A stretch of DNA of 64,000 nt from Gallionellales bacterium 39-52-133 (GTDB taxonomy: Bacteria; Pseudomonadota; Gammaproteobacteria; Burkholderiales; Gallionellaceae): positions 62,001 to 126,000 of the forward strand of contig NCJL01000004.1 of the NCBI GenBank assembly GCA_002278935.1. Reading direction: 5' to 3'. Both the position numbers and the translations under genes were made by a program. Under the pieces are notes generated by a model. It was not told the origin of the DNA. It searched no databases and worked only from the letters and a program-made list of their open reading frames with translations. Shown here one piece after another: positions 56,170-64,000 of the stretch. Each line of letters opens with the position of its first letter. The first letter of the stretch is position 1.

Positions 56170-57228
56170 ATGCGGCGCAGGGGATATATCGCTTGCATCA
56201 TGCGTTATATGTCCGGTCGGATGTGCCGGTGTGTTTCTGTATTGCTGTGCAGTGTTGTTTGTGTGCTGCAGGGCAATGTGCATGCAGAGGAGCTTGATGA
56301 AGACACTCGCGGGGCTGCTGCCATTCAGGCAGAAGAGCAGACTACAGCGGCGCCCGGGGTGGACCTGCTGGCAGCGCTGGACGGCCCGCGCGATTATCTG
56401 TCGGAGAAGGTTGTTTCCTATAGCAAAACCATAGACGAATTCTTCGGGGACGAGCGCTATTTCCAGGAAAATAATAAAAGTGTGATTCAGCTGGACCTGA
56501 ATCAATCGTTCGAGCAGGGCGGCAACAGAAATTTCCTGTTTGAAGGAAAAGCCAAGCTGGATTTGCCAGCGGCACAGCGGCGCTTCCAGATCGTGCTGGA
56601 ATCCAATCCAGAGCAAAAAACTGCCGGCGAAATTAAAAAAGACCAGCCGTCCGCCGTAAAAGAGACGGCCAAACCCGAGCAGTATGCGGCAGCGCTGCGC
56701 TTTGAAAAATCGGAGGAAAGTCTGTGGCATTTCAGTTCGGATGCCGGTGCGCAGCTTCAGTTTCCGCTGGACTATTTTATTCGTGCCAGGGGAAGCTATT
56801 CAATTCCGCTGGACATCTGGCGTTTGAAAATTGCCGAGACAGTATTCTGGTTCCGCACCATAGGCCTGGGTGAAACGACACAGTTTGATCTGGAGCGTAA
56901 ATTATCCGAGCCGGTACTGTTTCGCGCCACCAGCACCGCCACCTGTTTTGAAGCGCCGCAAAACTGCGATCTGCGCCAGGATCTGGCGCTCTTTCACACG
57001 CTGAATGAACGCACCGCGCTGCTGTATCAGGCCAGTATCATCGGTGTCAGCGAACCGGATCCGCAAGAAACAGCCTATGTGCTGCTGATGAAATATCGCT
57101 ACAGACTGCATAAAGAGTGGGTGTTTTTTGAAGTGATCCCGCAGCTGAATTTTCCCAGAACAGATGATTTCAGGCTGAACGCATCCTTGCTGTTCAGGCT
57201 GGAAATGCTGATTGGCGCGACACACTAA
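56170..57228 (+). CDS. Hypothetical exported, possibly outer-membrane protein
   Basis: A 352-aa protein directly after the yadGH-like genes (start adjoins the permease stop). After an N-terminal hydrophobic signal (about 20-38, RCVSVLLCSVVCVLQGNVHA) comes a segment rich in Ala and acidic residues, then alternating beta-like strands (RFQIVLESNP, AAALRFEKSEESLWHFSSDAGAQLQFPLDYFIRARGSYSI) and a C-terminal LNASLLFRLEMLIGATH, resembling a small beta-barrel. An alternative start is the ATG at 56200. I do not recognise the family; location suggests it works with the exporter. Confidence 0.65.
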   Translation: MRRRGYIACIMRYMSGRMCRCVSVLLCSVVCVLQGNVHAEELDEDTRGAAAIQAEEQTTAAPGVDLLAALDGPRDYLSEKVVSYSKTIDEFFGDERYFQENNKSVIQLDLNQSFEQGGNRNFLFEGKAKLDLPAAQRRFQIVLESNPEQKTAGEIKKDQPSAVKETAKPEQYAAALRFEKSEESLWHFSSDAGAQLQFPLDYFIRARGSYSIPLDIWRLKIAETVFWFRTIGLGETTQFDLERKLSEPVLFRATSTATCFEAPQNCDLRQDLALFHTLNERTALLYQASIIGVSEPDPQETAYVLLMKYRYRLHKEWVFFEVIPQLNFPRTDDFRLNASLLFRLEMLIGATH

Positions 57229-57430
57229 CCGGCCTGCTGCAGATGCATGACACGCCGGGCAGGTGTACAGCAATCCACATGGGTCTGCTTTGATGGCATA
57301 ATCGGTTGCAAATGCTCAGGGGAGGGAAGTCATTCATGTCTATATTCAATAGTCGTTCTTCAATCAATCCGCATTCAATCGGCAAATGGATGACAGGTAA
57401 CTCCGTGGCTTTTCCCGCTGATCTTTCAGC

Positions 57431-60400
57431 ATGATATCGACTATCACGCGACTAAACAGCATGCTGATGCCGCATTCCAGTCATCGGCCTACCTTGCTTC
57501 ATGTGTTCACGGTCGTTGTCCTGCTTGCGCTGGTGCTGCTGGGAATATGGATAGACCCGCCGATTCTGCACGATGTTGCAGGCTACCTGCCTCTGCATAT
57601 ATTTCTGGAAACCATTGCCATTGTCGTTTCCATGCTTATTTTTGCAGTGGGCTGGAATGCGCAAGGTCGTGAACAATCGGGTAGCGTGATACTGCTGGCC
57701 TGCGCATTTTTTGGTATCGGCCTGCTTGATTTCATGCACGTGCTTTCCTACAAGGGGATGCCGGACTTTGTGACGCCGAGCGATCCGGAAAAGGGACTGG
57801 CGTTCTGGCTCGCTGCGCGCCTGATGGCAAGCATCGTATTGCTCGTGGTTGCCATCAGGCCGTGGCGTCCCTTTGCATCGGTGGCCAGCAAATATATATC
57901 GTTTGCGACAGTTATTGCCGTCACGGCATGCGCAAGCTGGCTCTTCCTGTTTCATCTTGACTGGATGCCGCGGACATTCCTGCCGGAACAGGGGCTGACG
58001 CTATTCAAGGTTAATTTCGAGTACGCGCTTATCCTGCTGAATGTAGTGACAGCGCTGGTGTTTTGGTTACGCATGCGTGAACCTCTGCCATTCAATGCCG
58101 CATTGCTGATGGGCGCCGTTCTGATCATGGCGATGAGCGAGTTTCTGTTTACGCTCTACGCCACCATGACGGACATGTTTAATGTGCTGGGCCATGTTTA
58201 CAAGGTGGCGGCTTATATGATTCTTTATCGCGCGGTGGTGGTGGAGAATATTGAACATCCCTACAACCAGTTGCGCGAATCAAAAAGCCAGTTGCTGGCC
58301 ACCATGAATGCCATTCCGGATCTGCTGTTTGAAATTGATTCTTCGGGGCGTTATCTGGATTATCGGGCGGTTAATACTGGTCTGCTGGCTATCTCGCCAG
58401 ACAACTTTATGGGTAAAACGATATTCGATGTTCTGCCGGCAGATACGGCTGAAATCACCATGTCGGCAGTGCGCGAAGCTGCCGAAATCGGTTACTCGCA
58501 CGGCAAGCAGATTGAGCTGAATGTGCCGGACGGCAAGCGATGGTTCGAGCTGTCCGTCTCGGTCAAACATACGACAACTGGCCAGTTGCCGCGATTTATT
58601 GTGCTGTCGCGCGATATCACCGAGCGCAAGCATTCTGAGGTCAGGCTGCAAATGGCGAATACCCTGGTGGAGAATAGTCCGACAGTATTGTTTCGCTGGA
58701 AAGCGGAAGCAGGGTGGCCGGTTGAATTTGTTTCCGAAAATATTCTGCAGCAGTTTGGCTACAAGGCTGACGATCTGATGTCGGGCAAGGTGCCCTTTAC
58801 TGCACTGGTTCACCCGGAGGATTTGGAAAGGGTGGGGGAGGAAGTCGCCAGGCATGCGACCGAAGGCGCGGTGCGCTTTGCCCAGGAATATCGTGTTGTG
58901 ACGGCGGACGGCAGGGTGCGCTGGATTGAGGATCTCACCTCCATCGAACGGGATGGCAACGGGGAAATATTGCACTATGAAGGTGTGGTGCTGGACAAGA
59001 CCGAACGCAGGCTTGCCGAATACTCTCTGCTCAAGCTGTCGCAGGCGGTGGAACAAAGTCCCAACACCATCGTCATCAGTGATCTTGACGCCAATATTGA
59101 ATATGCCAACCCGTCCTTTACCCGGGTAACCGGCTACACGCTTGATGAGGTGCGCGGCATGAATCCCCGCCTGTTGCATTCGGGCAAAACCCCGCGTGAG
59201 GTTTACGATGATATGTGGGCACATCTGACGCGCGGCGAGAACTGGAAGGGCGAATTTATCAACCGTCGCAAGGACGGCACTGAATATACCGAGATGGTGT
59301 GGATATCGCCGGTCCGACAGCCCGATGGAACGGTTACAAATTATCTTGCGATCAAGGAGGATGTCACCGAAAAAAGGGAAGCCGAAGGCCGAATTGCCAA
59401 GCTGGCACATTTCGATCAGCTGACAGAGTTACCCAATCGCGCACTGCTTAACGAGCATGTGCGTCATGACATCAGTGTCGCGCTGCGCAACAATCTGCAG
59501 ATGGCAGTGATGTTTCTTGACCTTGATCATTTCAAAAATATCAATGATACCCTCGGTCACAGTATTGGGGACTTGCTGCTGATACAGCTGGCAAAGCGCC
59601 TTAAGGCGGCAGTGCGTGAGCAAGATACGGTATCGCGCCTGGGAGGTGATGAGTTTGTGCTGATTTTCCCGGGTACCACTTCAGGCAATGCGGCACATCT
59701 TGCGGGGAAAATACTGGAGGTTGTCGCCGAGCCGTATGAAATTATGCAGCATGAATTGATTGTGACGGCCAGCATAGGCATCGCAATGTATCCCGGTGAT
59801 GGCGAGGATTTTGAAGCGCTGTCCAAAAATTCCGATGCAGCTATGTACCGCGCCAAACATGACGGACGTAACAGTTTCAGGTTTTTTGCACCCGAGATGC
59901 AGTTGCATTCGGCGCGCATGCTGTTGCTGGATAATGCGCTAAGGCACGCGCTTTCGCGCAATGAATTGCATGTGCACTACCAGCCTCAGGTGTCCATACT
60001 GGATGGGCGTGTGATAGGCGCTGAAGCATTACTGAGGTGGGCGCATCCTGCATTAGGCATGGTTTCACCGGCAGAATTTATTCCGATTGCCGAGAATAGC
60101 GGACAGATGCTGGCGATCGGGGAATGGGTGTTGCGCAGCGCAGTGAAGCAGCTCAAGACGTGGATGGATAGCGGTTTGCCGCCGATGATTATGGCAGTCA
60201 ATTTGTCGGCGGTGCAATTCAGGCATCCCAATCTGCCCGAGCTTGTCAGCAGGATTCTGCTTGAGGAAGGATTGGCACCGCAATATCTGGAGCTTGAATT
60301 GACCGAAAGCGTCGCGATGGATGATCCGCAAGGTGCGATAACGGTGATGAATGATTTGCATGCACGCGGTGTTCGCATGTCGATAGACGATTTTGGTACG

Positions 60401-60688
60401 GGCTTTTCATCGCTGAGCCAGCTGAAGAAATTCAAGGTGTACAAGCTGAAAATCGACCAGTCTTTTGTGCGTGACATTGCCAGTGATGCGGACGACAGGG
60501 CAATCGTGACCGCTATTATCAACATGGCAAAAAGCCTGGGTTTCCAAACAATTGCAGAAGGCGTGGAAACAGAGGGGCAGCTTGATTACCTGCGTGAACA
60601 GGGTTGCCATGAGGTGCAGGGTTATCATTTCAGCAAGCCGTTATCGGCGCCGCAGTTTGAAGCCTTCGCGCGCGCCAGAAAACTATAA
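57431..60688 (+). CDS. MASE3-PAS-GGDEF-EAL cyclic-di-GMP protein
   Basis: A 1085-aa membrane sensor for cyclic-di-GMP turnover. A MASE3 membrane domain with about seven helices (about 20-265) is followed by three PAS/PAC modules (about 280-400, 405-525, 530-650; each ends with a D-I/K-T/V-T-E-R/K motif), a GGDEF domain (about 655-820) with intact RLGGDEF, and an EAL domain (about 830-1080) with GAEALLRW, ELTESVAMDD and IDDFGTGFSSL. Both catalytic motifs look complete, so it may make and break the messenger. It is monocistronic, 200 bp after the preceding gene. Confidence 0.93.
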   Translation: MISTITRLNSMLMPHSSHRPTLLHVFTVVVLLALVLLGIWIDPPILHDVAGYLPLHIFLETIAIVVSMLIFAVGWNAQGREQSGSVILLACAFFGIGLLDFMHVLSYKGMPDFVTPSDPEKGLAFWLAARLMASIVLLVVAIRPWRPFASVASKYISFATVIAVTACASWLFLFHLDWMPRTFLPEQGLTLFKVNFEYALILLNVVTALVFWLRMREPLPFNAALLMGAVLIMAMSEFLFTLYATMTDMFNVLGHVYKVAAYMILYRAVVVENIEHPYNQLRESKSQLLATMNAIPDLLFEIDSSGRYLDYRAVNTGLLAISPDNFMGKTIFDVLPADTAEITMSAVREAAEIGYSHGKQIELNVPDGKRWFELSVSVKHTTTGQLPRFIVLSRDITERKHSEVRLQMANTLVENSPTVLFRWKAEAGWPVEFVSENILQQFGYKADDLMSGKVPFTALVHPEDLERVGEEVARHATEGAVRFAQEYRVVTADGRVRWIEDLTSIERDGNGEILHYEGVVLDKTERRLAEYSLLKLSQAVEQSPNTIVISDLDANIEYANPSFTRVTGYTLDEVRGMNPRLLHSGKTPREVYDDMWAHLTRGENWKGEFINRRKDGTEYTEMVWISPVRQPDGTVTNYLAIKEDVTEKREAEGRIAKLAHFDQLTELPNRALLNEHVRHDISVALRNNLQMAVMFLDLDHFKNINDTLGHSIGDLLLIQLAKRLKAAVREQDTVSRLGGDEFVLIFPGTTSGNAAHLAGKILEVVAEPYEIMQHELIVTASIGIAMYPGDGEDFEALSKNSDAAMYRAKHDGRNSFRFFAPEMQLHSARMLLLDNALRHALSRNELHVHYQPQVSILDGRVIGAEALLRWAHPALGMVSPAEFIPIAENSGQMLAIGEWVLRSAVKQLKTWMDSGLPPMIMAVNLSAVQFRHPNLPELVSRILLEEGLAPQYLELELTESVAMDDPQGAITVMNDLHARGVRMSIDDFGTGFSSLSQLKKFKVYKLKIDQSFVRDIASDADDRAIVTAIINMAKSLGFQTIAEGVETEGQLDYLREQGCHEVQGYHFSKPLSAPQFEAFARARKL

Positions 60689-60802
60689 AAATGCGGACGC
60701 ATTGAGCGGCGAAAAATATTCGGTCAGACAAGCGGAAGATATATGGTCATTCCGTCCACCGTGCAAGAGTTGCGCACGCGGATACGTGATAAAATTCGCC
60801 TT

Positions 60803-61229
60803 GAAGCTGGCTAGGCAGTCGCCGCTTTGCAGCAGCAATGTTGTGAAGGGGAGGAAAGTCCGGGCTCCATAGAGCAGGATGCCGGTTAATGGCCGGACGC
60901 CGTGAGGCGATGGAAAGTGCCACAGAAAATACACCGCCGATGGCCGGACTTTGCCACCCGCAAGGGTGGCAAAGTCACCCAGAAAGAGCTGGTGCGAAAG
61001 CCCCGGCGAGTTTTGGGCAAGGATCAGGTAAGGTTGAAATGGCGAGGTAAGAGCTCACCGCGCTGGCGGCAACACCAGTGGCAGGGTAAACCCCATCCGG
61101 AGCAAGACCAAATATGCTGGCTATGACGTTGCTCGCGTCGTCAGCGGGTAGGTTGCTTGAGCGTCAGGTAACGAAACGCCTAGAGGAATGACTGTCCACG
61201 ACAGAACCCGGCTTATCGGCCAGCTTCAC
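60803..61229 (+). ncRNA. rnpB: RNase P RNA, bacterial class A
   Basis: Catalytic RNA that trims tRNA 5' ends. The 5' end GAAGCTGGCTAGGCAGTCGCC and 3' end GGCCAGCTTC pair to form P1. Core blocks are present: GAGGAAAGTCCGGGCTCC near the start, AGAAAGAGCTGGTGCGAAAG in the middle (variable), GGTAAACCCCATCCGGAGCAAGACCAAATA, and AGAGGAATGACTGTCC-ACGACAGAACCCGGCTTA near the end. Six T residues after the P1 stem suggest it ends by intrinsic termination. Confidence 0.97.
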
Positions 61230-61515
61230 CTCATTTTTTCAAACTGGCAATAAAAAGCCATTCACGTTTTGACTTCCGCAATGCAGGATTCCGGCGCAAT
61301 GCAAAATTCTTGATTTAATTTTCTACCGGAATGGCTGTAACTTCAAAAAACGATCGTTCGATCAAGTCCGCTTTAAATTTATCTTCGTGTTCTTCTTCAT
61401 TCTCACAAACAACATTAGCTTGCTTGTGCAATTCATTATTTATTAACGATAAATTGTTTACATTAACTTTGCGAGCTAACTCCTTGTCATATAAAGAAAA
61501 AACCGGTGTTTGTGC
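61230..61515. other. Intergenic region before the dcw promoter
   Basis: AT-rich spacer between rnpB and the mraZ promoter. No gene-like frame, hairpin or RNA motif was recognised apart from the T-run ending rnpB. Confidence 0.6.
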
Positions 61516-61544
61516 TTGACTGAGCCTGTATTTTTCAATATAGT
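61516..61544 (+). promoter_or_regulatory. Sigma-70 promoter of the dcw cluster
   Basis: TTGACT (61516-61521), a 17-bp spacer and TATAGT (61539-61544): a strong consensus promoter about 55 bp before mraZ. Confidence 0.85.
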
Positions 61545-61578
61545 GGGGTGGAGTGGTGAAAAGTGGGTTTTTGTGGGT
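61544..61578 (+). promoter_or_regulatory. MraZ boxes
   Basis: Four TGGKN pentamers with exact 10-bp phasing begin at 61544 (TGGGG), 61554 (TGGTG), 61564 (TGGGT) and 61574 (TGGGT). MraZ is known to bind direct TGGGN repeats separated by 5 bp and to repress its own operon. The first box overlaps the -10 element, so binding should block transcription. Confidence 0.85.
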
Positions 61579-61598
61579 AAACGGACCAGGGTCAGGTG

Positions 61599-62045
61599 AT
61601 GTTTCAGGGAGCGGCGCAACTCAATCTGGATAGCAAAGGCAGGCTGGCGATTCCGTCGCGGCATCGCGATGTGCTGCTCACGCATTGCGCTGGTCAGCTG
61701 GTGCTGACTGCTGATGCGGATGGCTGCCTGCTGTTTTATCCGCAACCGGATTGGGAGCCTATCCGCGACAAGCTGCTGAAACTCTCCGCACTGAATCCGC
61801 GCATTCGCGCCCTGCAGCGACGCCTGATTGGTTATGCCGAAGAAGTGGAAATGGATGCCGCCGGGCGCGTGCTGATTTCTCCCGCCTTGCGCACTTACGC
61901 GGCGCTGGACAAGCGCGTGATGTTGATAGGCCAGGGCAACAAATTTGAATTGTGGGATGAAGCTAAATGGATAGCCCAGCAGGATGTTGAGTTGTCCTTT
62001 GCCAATGGAGAGCTGCCGCCAGAACTGGAGGGCTTCACTCTGTGA
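61599..62045 (+). CDS. mraZ: Transcriptional regulator MraZ
   Basis: First gene of the division and cell wall cluster; an AbrB-fold DNA-binding protein (148 aa) that represses this operon. Two SpoVT/AbrB-like halves are visible: [18 protein letters not shown] and [24 protein letters not shown] lies one codon upstream (61596); the ATG at 61599 gives the usual start [11 protein letters not shown]. Its last codons overlap the rsmH start. Confidence 0.96.
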   Translation: MFQGAAQLNLDSKGRLAIPSRHRDVLLTHCAGQLVLTADADGCLLFYPQPDWEPIRDKLLKLSALNPRIRALQRRLIGYAEEVEMDAAGRVLISPALRTYAALDKRVMLIGQGNKFELWDEAKWIAQQDVELSFANGELPPELEGFTL

Positions 62046-62998
62046 GTGAAGAGTTGCAGCATGCAACTGTGTTGTTGCACGAAGCAGTGGAAGCCCTGCA
62101 GATTCAGCCGCAGGGAATTTATGTTGACGGTACCTTCGGGCGAGGCGGACATAGCCGCCTGATCTTGCAGAAGCTGGGGCCGCAGGGTCGCTTGATCGCA
62201 CTGGATAAAGATCTGGCTGCAATCGCGGCGGGGCAATCGGTCAGGGATGCGCGGTTTCAGCTGGTGCATAGCGGATTTGAAGCATTGGGCAGCGTGTTGA
62301 AAAGTTTGGCGGTGGACAAGGTGGATGGCGTGCTGCTTGATCTGGGCGTGTCGTCGCCGCAGCTGGATGATGCGGCGCGAGGCTTCAGTTTTCGTTTTGA
62401 TGCGCCGCTGGATATGCGCATGGATACCAGTAGCGGCCAGACTGCGGCAGAGTGGCTGGCACAGGCGGATGAGAGTTTATTATCGGAGGTGATACGTGAT
62501 TATGGCGAAGAACGGTTTGCTAAGCAGATTGCAAGGGCGATTGTTGCAGCGCGAAAGGAACAGGCAATTCTCACTACGCGGCAGCTCAGCGAGGTGGTCG
62601 CCAAGGTCGTGCGCACCCGCGAGCCCGGGAAAAATCCGGCGACAAGGACCTTTCAGGCTATTCGGATTTATATCAACCGCGAACTCGAAGAGCTCACGCA
62701 CATTTTGCCGCAATGCGTGGATAGCCTGAAACCGGGTGGACGACTGGCTGTGATCAGCTTTCATTCGCTGGAAGACCGCATTGTGAAACGCTTTATGCGC
62801 GACATGGCGCAGGGCGACAAGATGCCGATGGGTTTGCCGATACGCGCTGCGGATATTCCGCAAGGCAAGCTGAAGTTGTGCGGCAAGGCAGTGTATGCGG
62901 GAGAAGCGGAGCTGGCGGTTAATCCGAGGGCGCGCAGCGCGGTGTTGCGGGTGGCGGAGCGAATAAACGATGATGGCAAGGGAGATGCGGGTGGCTAG
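62042..62998 (+). CDS. rsmH: 16S rRNA m4C1402 methyltransferase RsmH
   Basis: SAM-dependent methyltransferase (318 aa) making N4-methyl-C1402 in 16S rRNA. Motifs: [27 protein letters not shown] (SAM-binding), [25 protein letters not shown], and [14 protein letters not shown]. The start is a GTG that overlaps the mraZ stop. Its 3' end overlaps the start region of ftsL. Confidence 0.96.
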   Translation: MSEELQHATVLLHEAVEALQIQPQGIYVDGTFGRGGHSRLILQKLGPQGRLIALDKDLAAIAAGQSVRDARFQLVHSGFEALGSVLKSLAVDKVDGVLLDLGVSSPQLDDAARGFSFRFDAPLDMRMDTSSGQTAAEWLAQADESLLSEVIRDYGEERFAKQIARAIVAARKEQAILTTRQLSEVVAKVVRTREPGKNPATRTFQAIRIYINRELEELTHILPQCVDSLKPGGRLAVISFHSLEDRIVKRFMRDMAQGDKMPMGLPIRAADIPQGKLKLCGKAVYAGEAELAVNPRARSAVLRVAERINDDGKGDAGG

Positions 62999-63296
62999 GC
63001 TGAATCTGTTGCTGTTATTTCTGGCCATCGCTTGCGCGTTAGGTGTTGTGACTTCGCAACACAAAGCGCGCAAATTGTTTGTGGAGTTGCAGAAAGAACA
63101 GGAATTGGCACGCAAGATGGAAGTCGAGTGGGGTCAGTTGCAGCTTGAGCAAAGTACCTGGGCGATGCCAACCCGTGTGGAGAAAATCGCCAGTCTTCAG
63201 CTGCAAATGCAGTTGCCCAAAGGGGAGAAGATCCAGTTTGTGCGGATGGGGCCGGAAACAGGAAGCATGAAGCAGGGAGCGGGAAGCGCGAAGTAG
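62991..63296 (+). CDS. ftsL: Cell division protein FtsL
   Basis: Bitopic division protein (101 aa) of the FtsQLB complex. One membrane helix (about 4-22, [17 protein letters not shown]) is followed by a periplasmic coiled coil with leucine-type heptads ([24 protein letters not shown]) and the THxxIE-like MPTRVEKIA. The GTG at 62991 is chosen since AGGGAG lies six bases upstream; ATG 62985 and 62970 are alternatives within rsmH. Confidence 0.88.
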   Translation: MARLNLLLLFLAIACALGVVTSQHKARKLFVELQKEQELARKMEVEWGQLQLEQSTWAMPTRVEKIASLQLQMQLPKGEKIQFVRMGPETGSMKQGAGSAK

Positions 63297-63321
63297 GCGT
63301 TTCAATTATCTGAACAGGAAT

Positions 63322-64000
63322 ATGAATTACACCAGCAATTTAAAATCTACAGGACAAGTCGAGCTGCCAAAATGGCGCGCGCGGGTGCTGTTGTCCCTGC
63401 TGTTGATGGTTCTGTTTTTGTTGCTGGCGAGAGCGGTCTTTCTGCAGGGAATACACAATGATTTTTTGCAGCAGGAAGGTGTGGCGCGCTATGGGCGTGT
63501 GATTGATATCAGCGCGCATCGGGGAAAGATAACGTACCGCGATGGCGAGCCGCTGGCAATCAGCACCGAGGTGAATTCGGTGTGGGCGAGCCCTTCCGAT
63601 GTGGAGGCATCGTCCAGACAGATCAGCCAGCTCGCGCAATTGACGGGCACAAATGCTGCGGAAATTAAAACCAGACTGAACGATACCTCGCGTGACTTTG
63701 TTTATCTGAAGCGCCAGTTGCCACCCGATGAGGCCGGCAGGATTATGCGTCTTGGCATTCCCGGCGTTGCGTTAAGAACGGAATACCGCCGTTACTATCC
63801 AAGTGCGGAAGTGTCTTCGCACCTTATCGGTTTTACCGATGTGGATGACAATGGACGCGAGGGTATTGAGTATGGGTGGCAGGCGCATCTGGGCGGAAAG
63901 AACGGCAGCCAGCGCGTGATCAAGGACAGGCGCGGACACATTATAGAAGACGTGGCGAGTGTGCGTGTGCCCAAGCCGGGCAAGGATCTGACCCTGAGTC
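63322..64000 (+). CDS. ftsI: Penicillin-binding protein 3 FtsI, N-terminal part
   Basis: The gene continues past the right edge; 226 codons are visible. A membrane anchor (about 20-40, VLLSLLLMVLFLLLARAVFL) is followed by the class B PBP start motif ISAHRGKITYRDGEPLAIS (usual D-RNG.I.DR.G..LA form, here slightly changed) and the pedestal domain with RRYYPSAEVSSHLIGFTDVDDNGREGIE and RVIKDRRG. It would cross-link septal peptidoglycan; the transpeptidase domain lies outside the window. AGGAA precedes the ATG. Confidence 0.93.
   Translation, partial: MNYTSNLKSTGQVELPKWRARVLLSLLLMVLFLLLARAVFLQGIHNDFLQQEGVARYGRVIDISAHRGKITYRDGEPLAISTEVNSVWASPSDVEASSRQISQLAQLTGTNAAEIKTRLNDTSRDFVYLKRQLPPDEAGRIMRLGIPGVALRTEYRRYYPSAEVSSHLIGFTDVDDNGREGIEYGWQAHLGGKNGSQRVIKDRRGHIIEDVASVRVPKPGKDLTLS

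Overview
The window reads as a chromosome segment of an autotrophic betaproteobacterium. A Nitrosomonadales lineage (Gallionellaceae or Sulfuricellaceae/Thiobacillaceae-like) is my best guess from two RuBisCO loci with CbbQ/CbbO activases, the MASE3/GGDEF/EAL and DUF484-XerC gene types, and the dcw cluster; this is inferred from protein style, not from a phylogenetic marker. No complete insertion sequence, prophage or CRISPR array was seen.

Layout. 1-9.3 kb: a partial phosphoesterase, a soluble NarX/NarL-type two-component pair, moeA, a 543-bp inverted-repeat element, purK-purE, tsaC and a response-regulator protein. 9.4-23.2 kb: carbon fixation. A form II RuBisCO locus (cbbM-cbbQ-cbbO, minus strand) and a form IAq locus (cbbL-cbbS-cbbQ-cbbO, plus strand) each have their own divergent LysR regulator. 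Both RuBisCO promoters carry the same 14-bp element at the same distance from an identical TATAGT. 23.2-31.2 kb: psiE, a PstS-rhodanese fusion, tRNA-Arg(CCG), a CoA-binding protein, tag-dapF, DUF484-xerC and an rlmI-like methyltransferase.

31.5-54.1 kb is the most interesting part: a guanidine region with two guanidine-I (ykkC) riboswitches. The minus-strand operon (53.8-45.6 kb) is the known guanidine-assimilation route: two carboxyguanidine deiminase subunits, guanidine carboxylase, allophanate hydrolase, and a decayed TIM-barrel gene. The plus-strand operon (37.05-42.6 kb) has a riboswitch, a NitT/TauT-type ABC transporter, a creatininase-family amidohydrolase, a type III glutamine-synthetase-like ligase and a NikR-like regulator that lacks two of the four nickel ligands. 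Upstream of each riboswitch I find a -24/-12 sigma-54 promoter (GG-N10-GC) and an NtrC-type GCAC-N7-GTGC palindrome, so both operons look gated by nitrogen status and by guanidine. Directly upstream (31.8-36.7 kb) is a cassette with two paralogous membrane di-iron oxygenase/desaturase-like proteins, a metallo-beta-lactamase-fold hydrolase, a DMT exporter and an unknown protein. A decayed fragment of a second guanidine-type substrate-binding protein lies before it. I propose the cassette processes substituted guanidines or related nitrogen compounds; this is inference.

42.7-45.6 kb holds a DUF3014 protein and two adjacent HEPN-motif proteins, one with an OST-HTH domain. 54.5-60.7 kb holds a yadGH-like ABC-2 exporter, an unknown secreted protein and a large MASE3-PAS-GGDEF-EAL protein. 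60.8-64 kb holds RNase P RNA and the start of the dcw cluster (mraZ-rsmH-ftsL-ftsI) with a sigma-70 promoter and four 10-bp-phased MraZ boxes.
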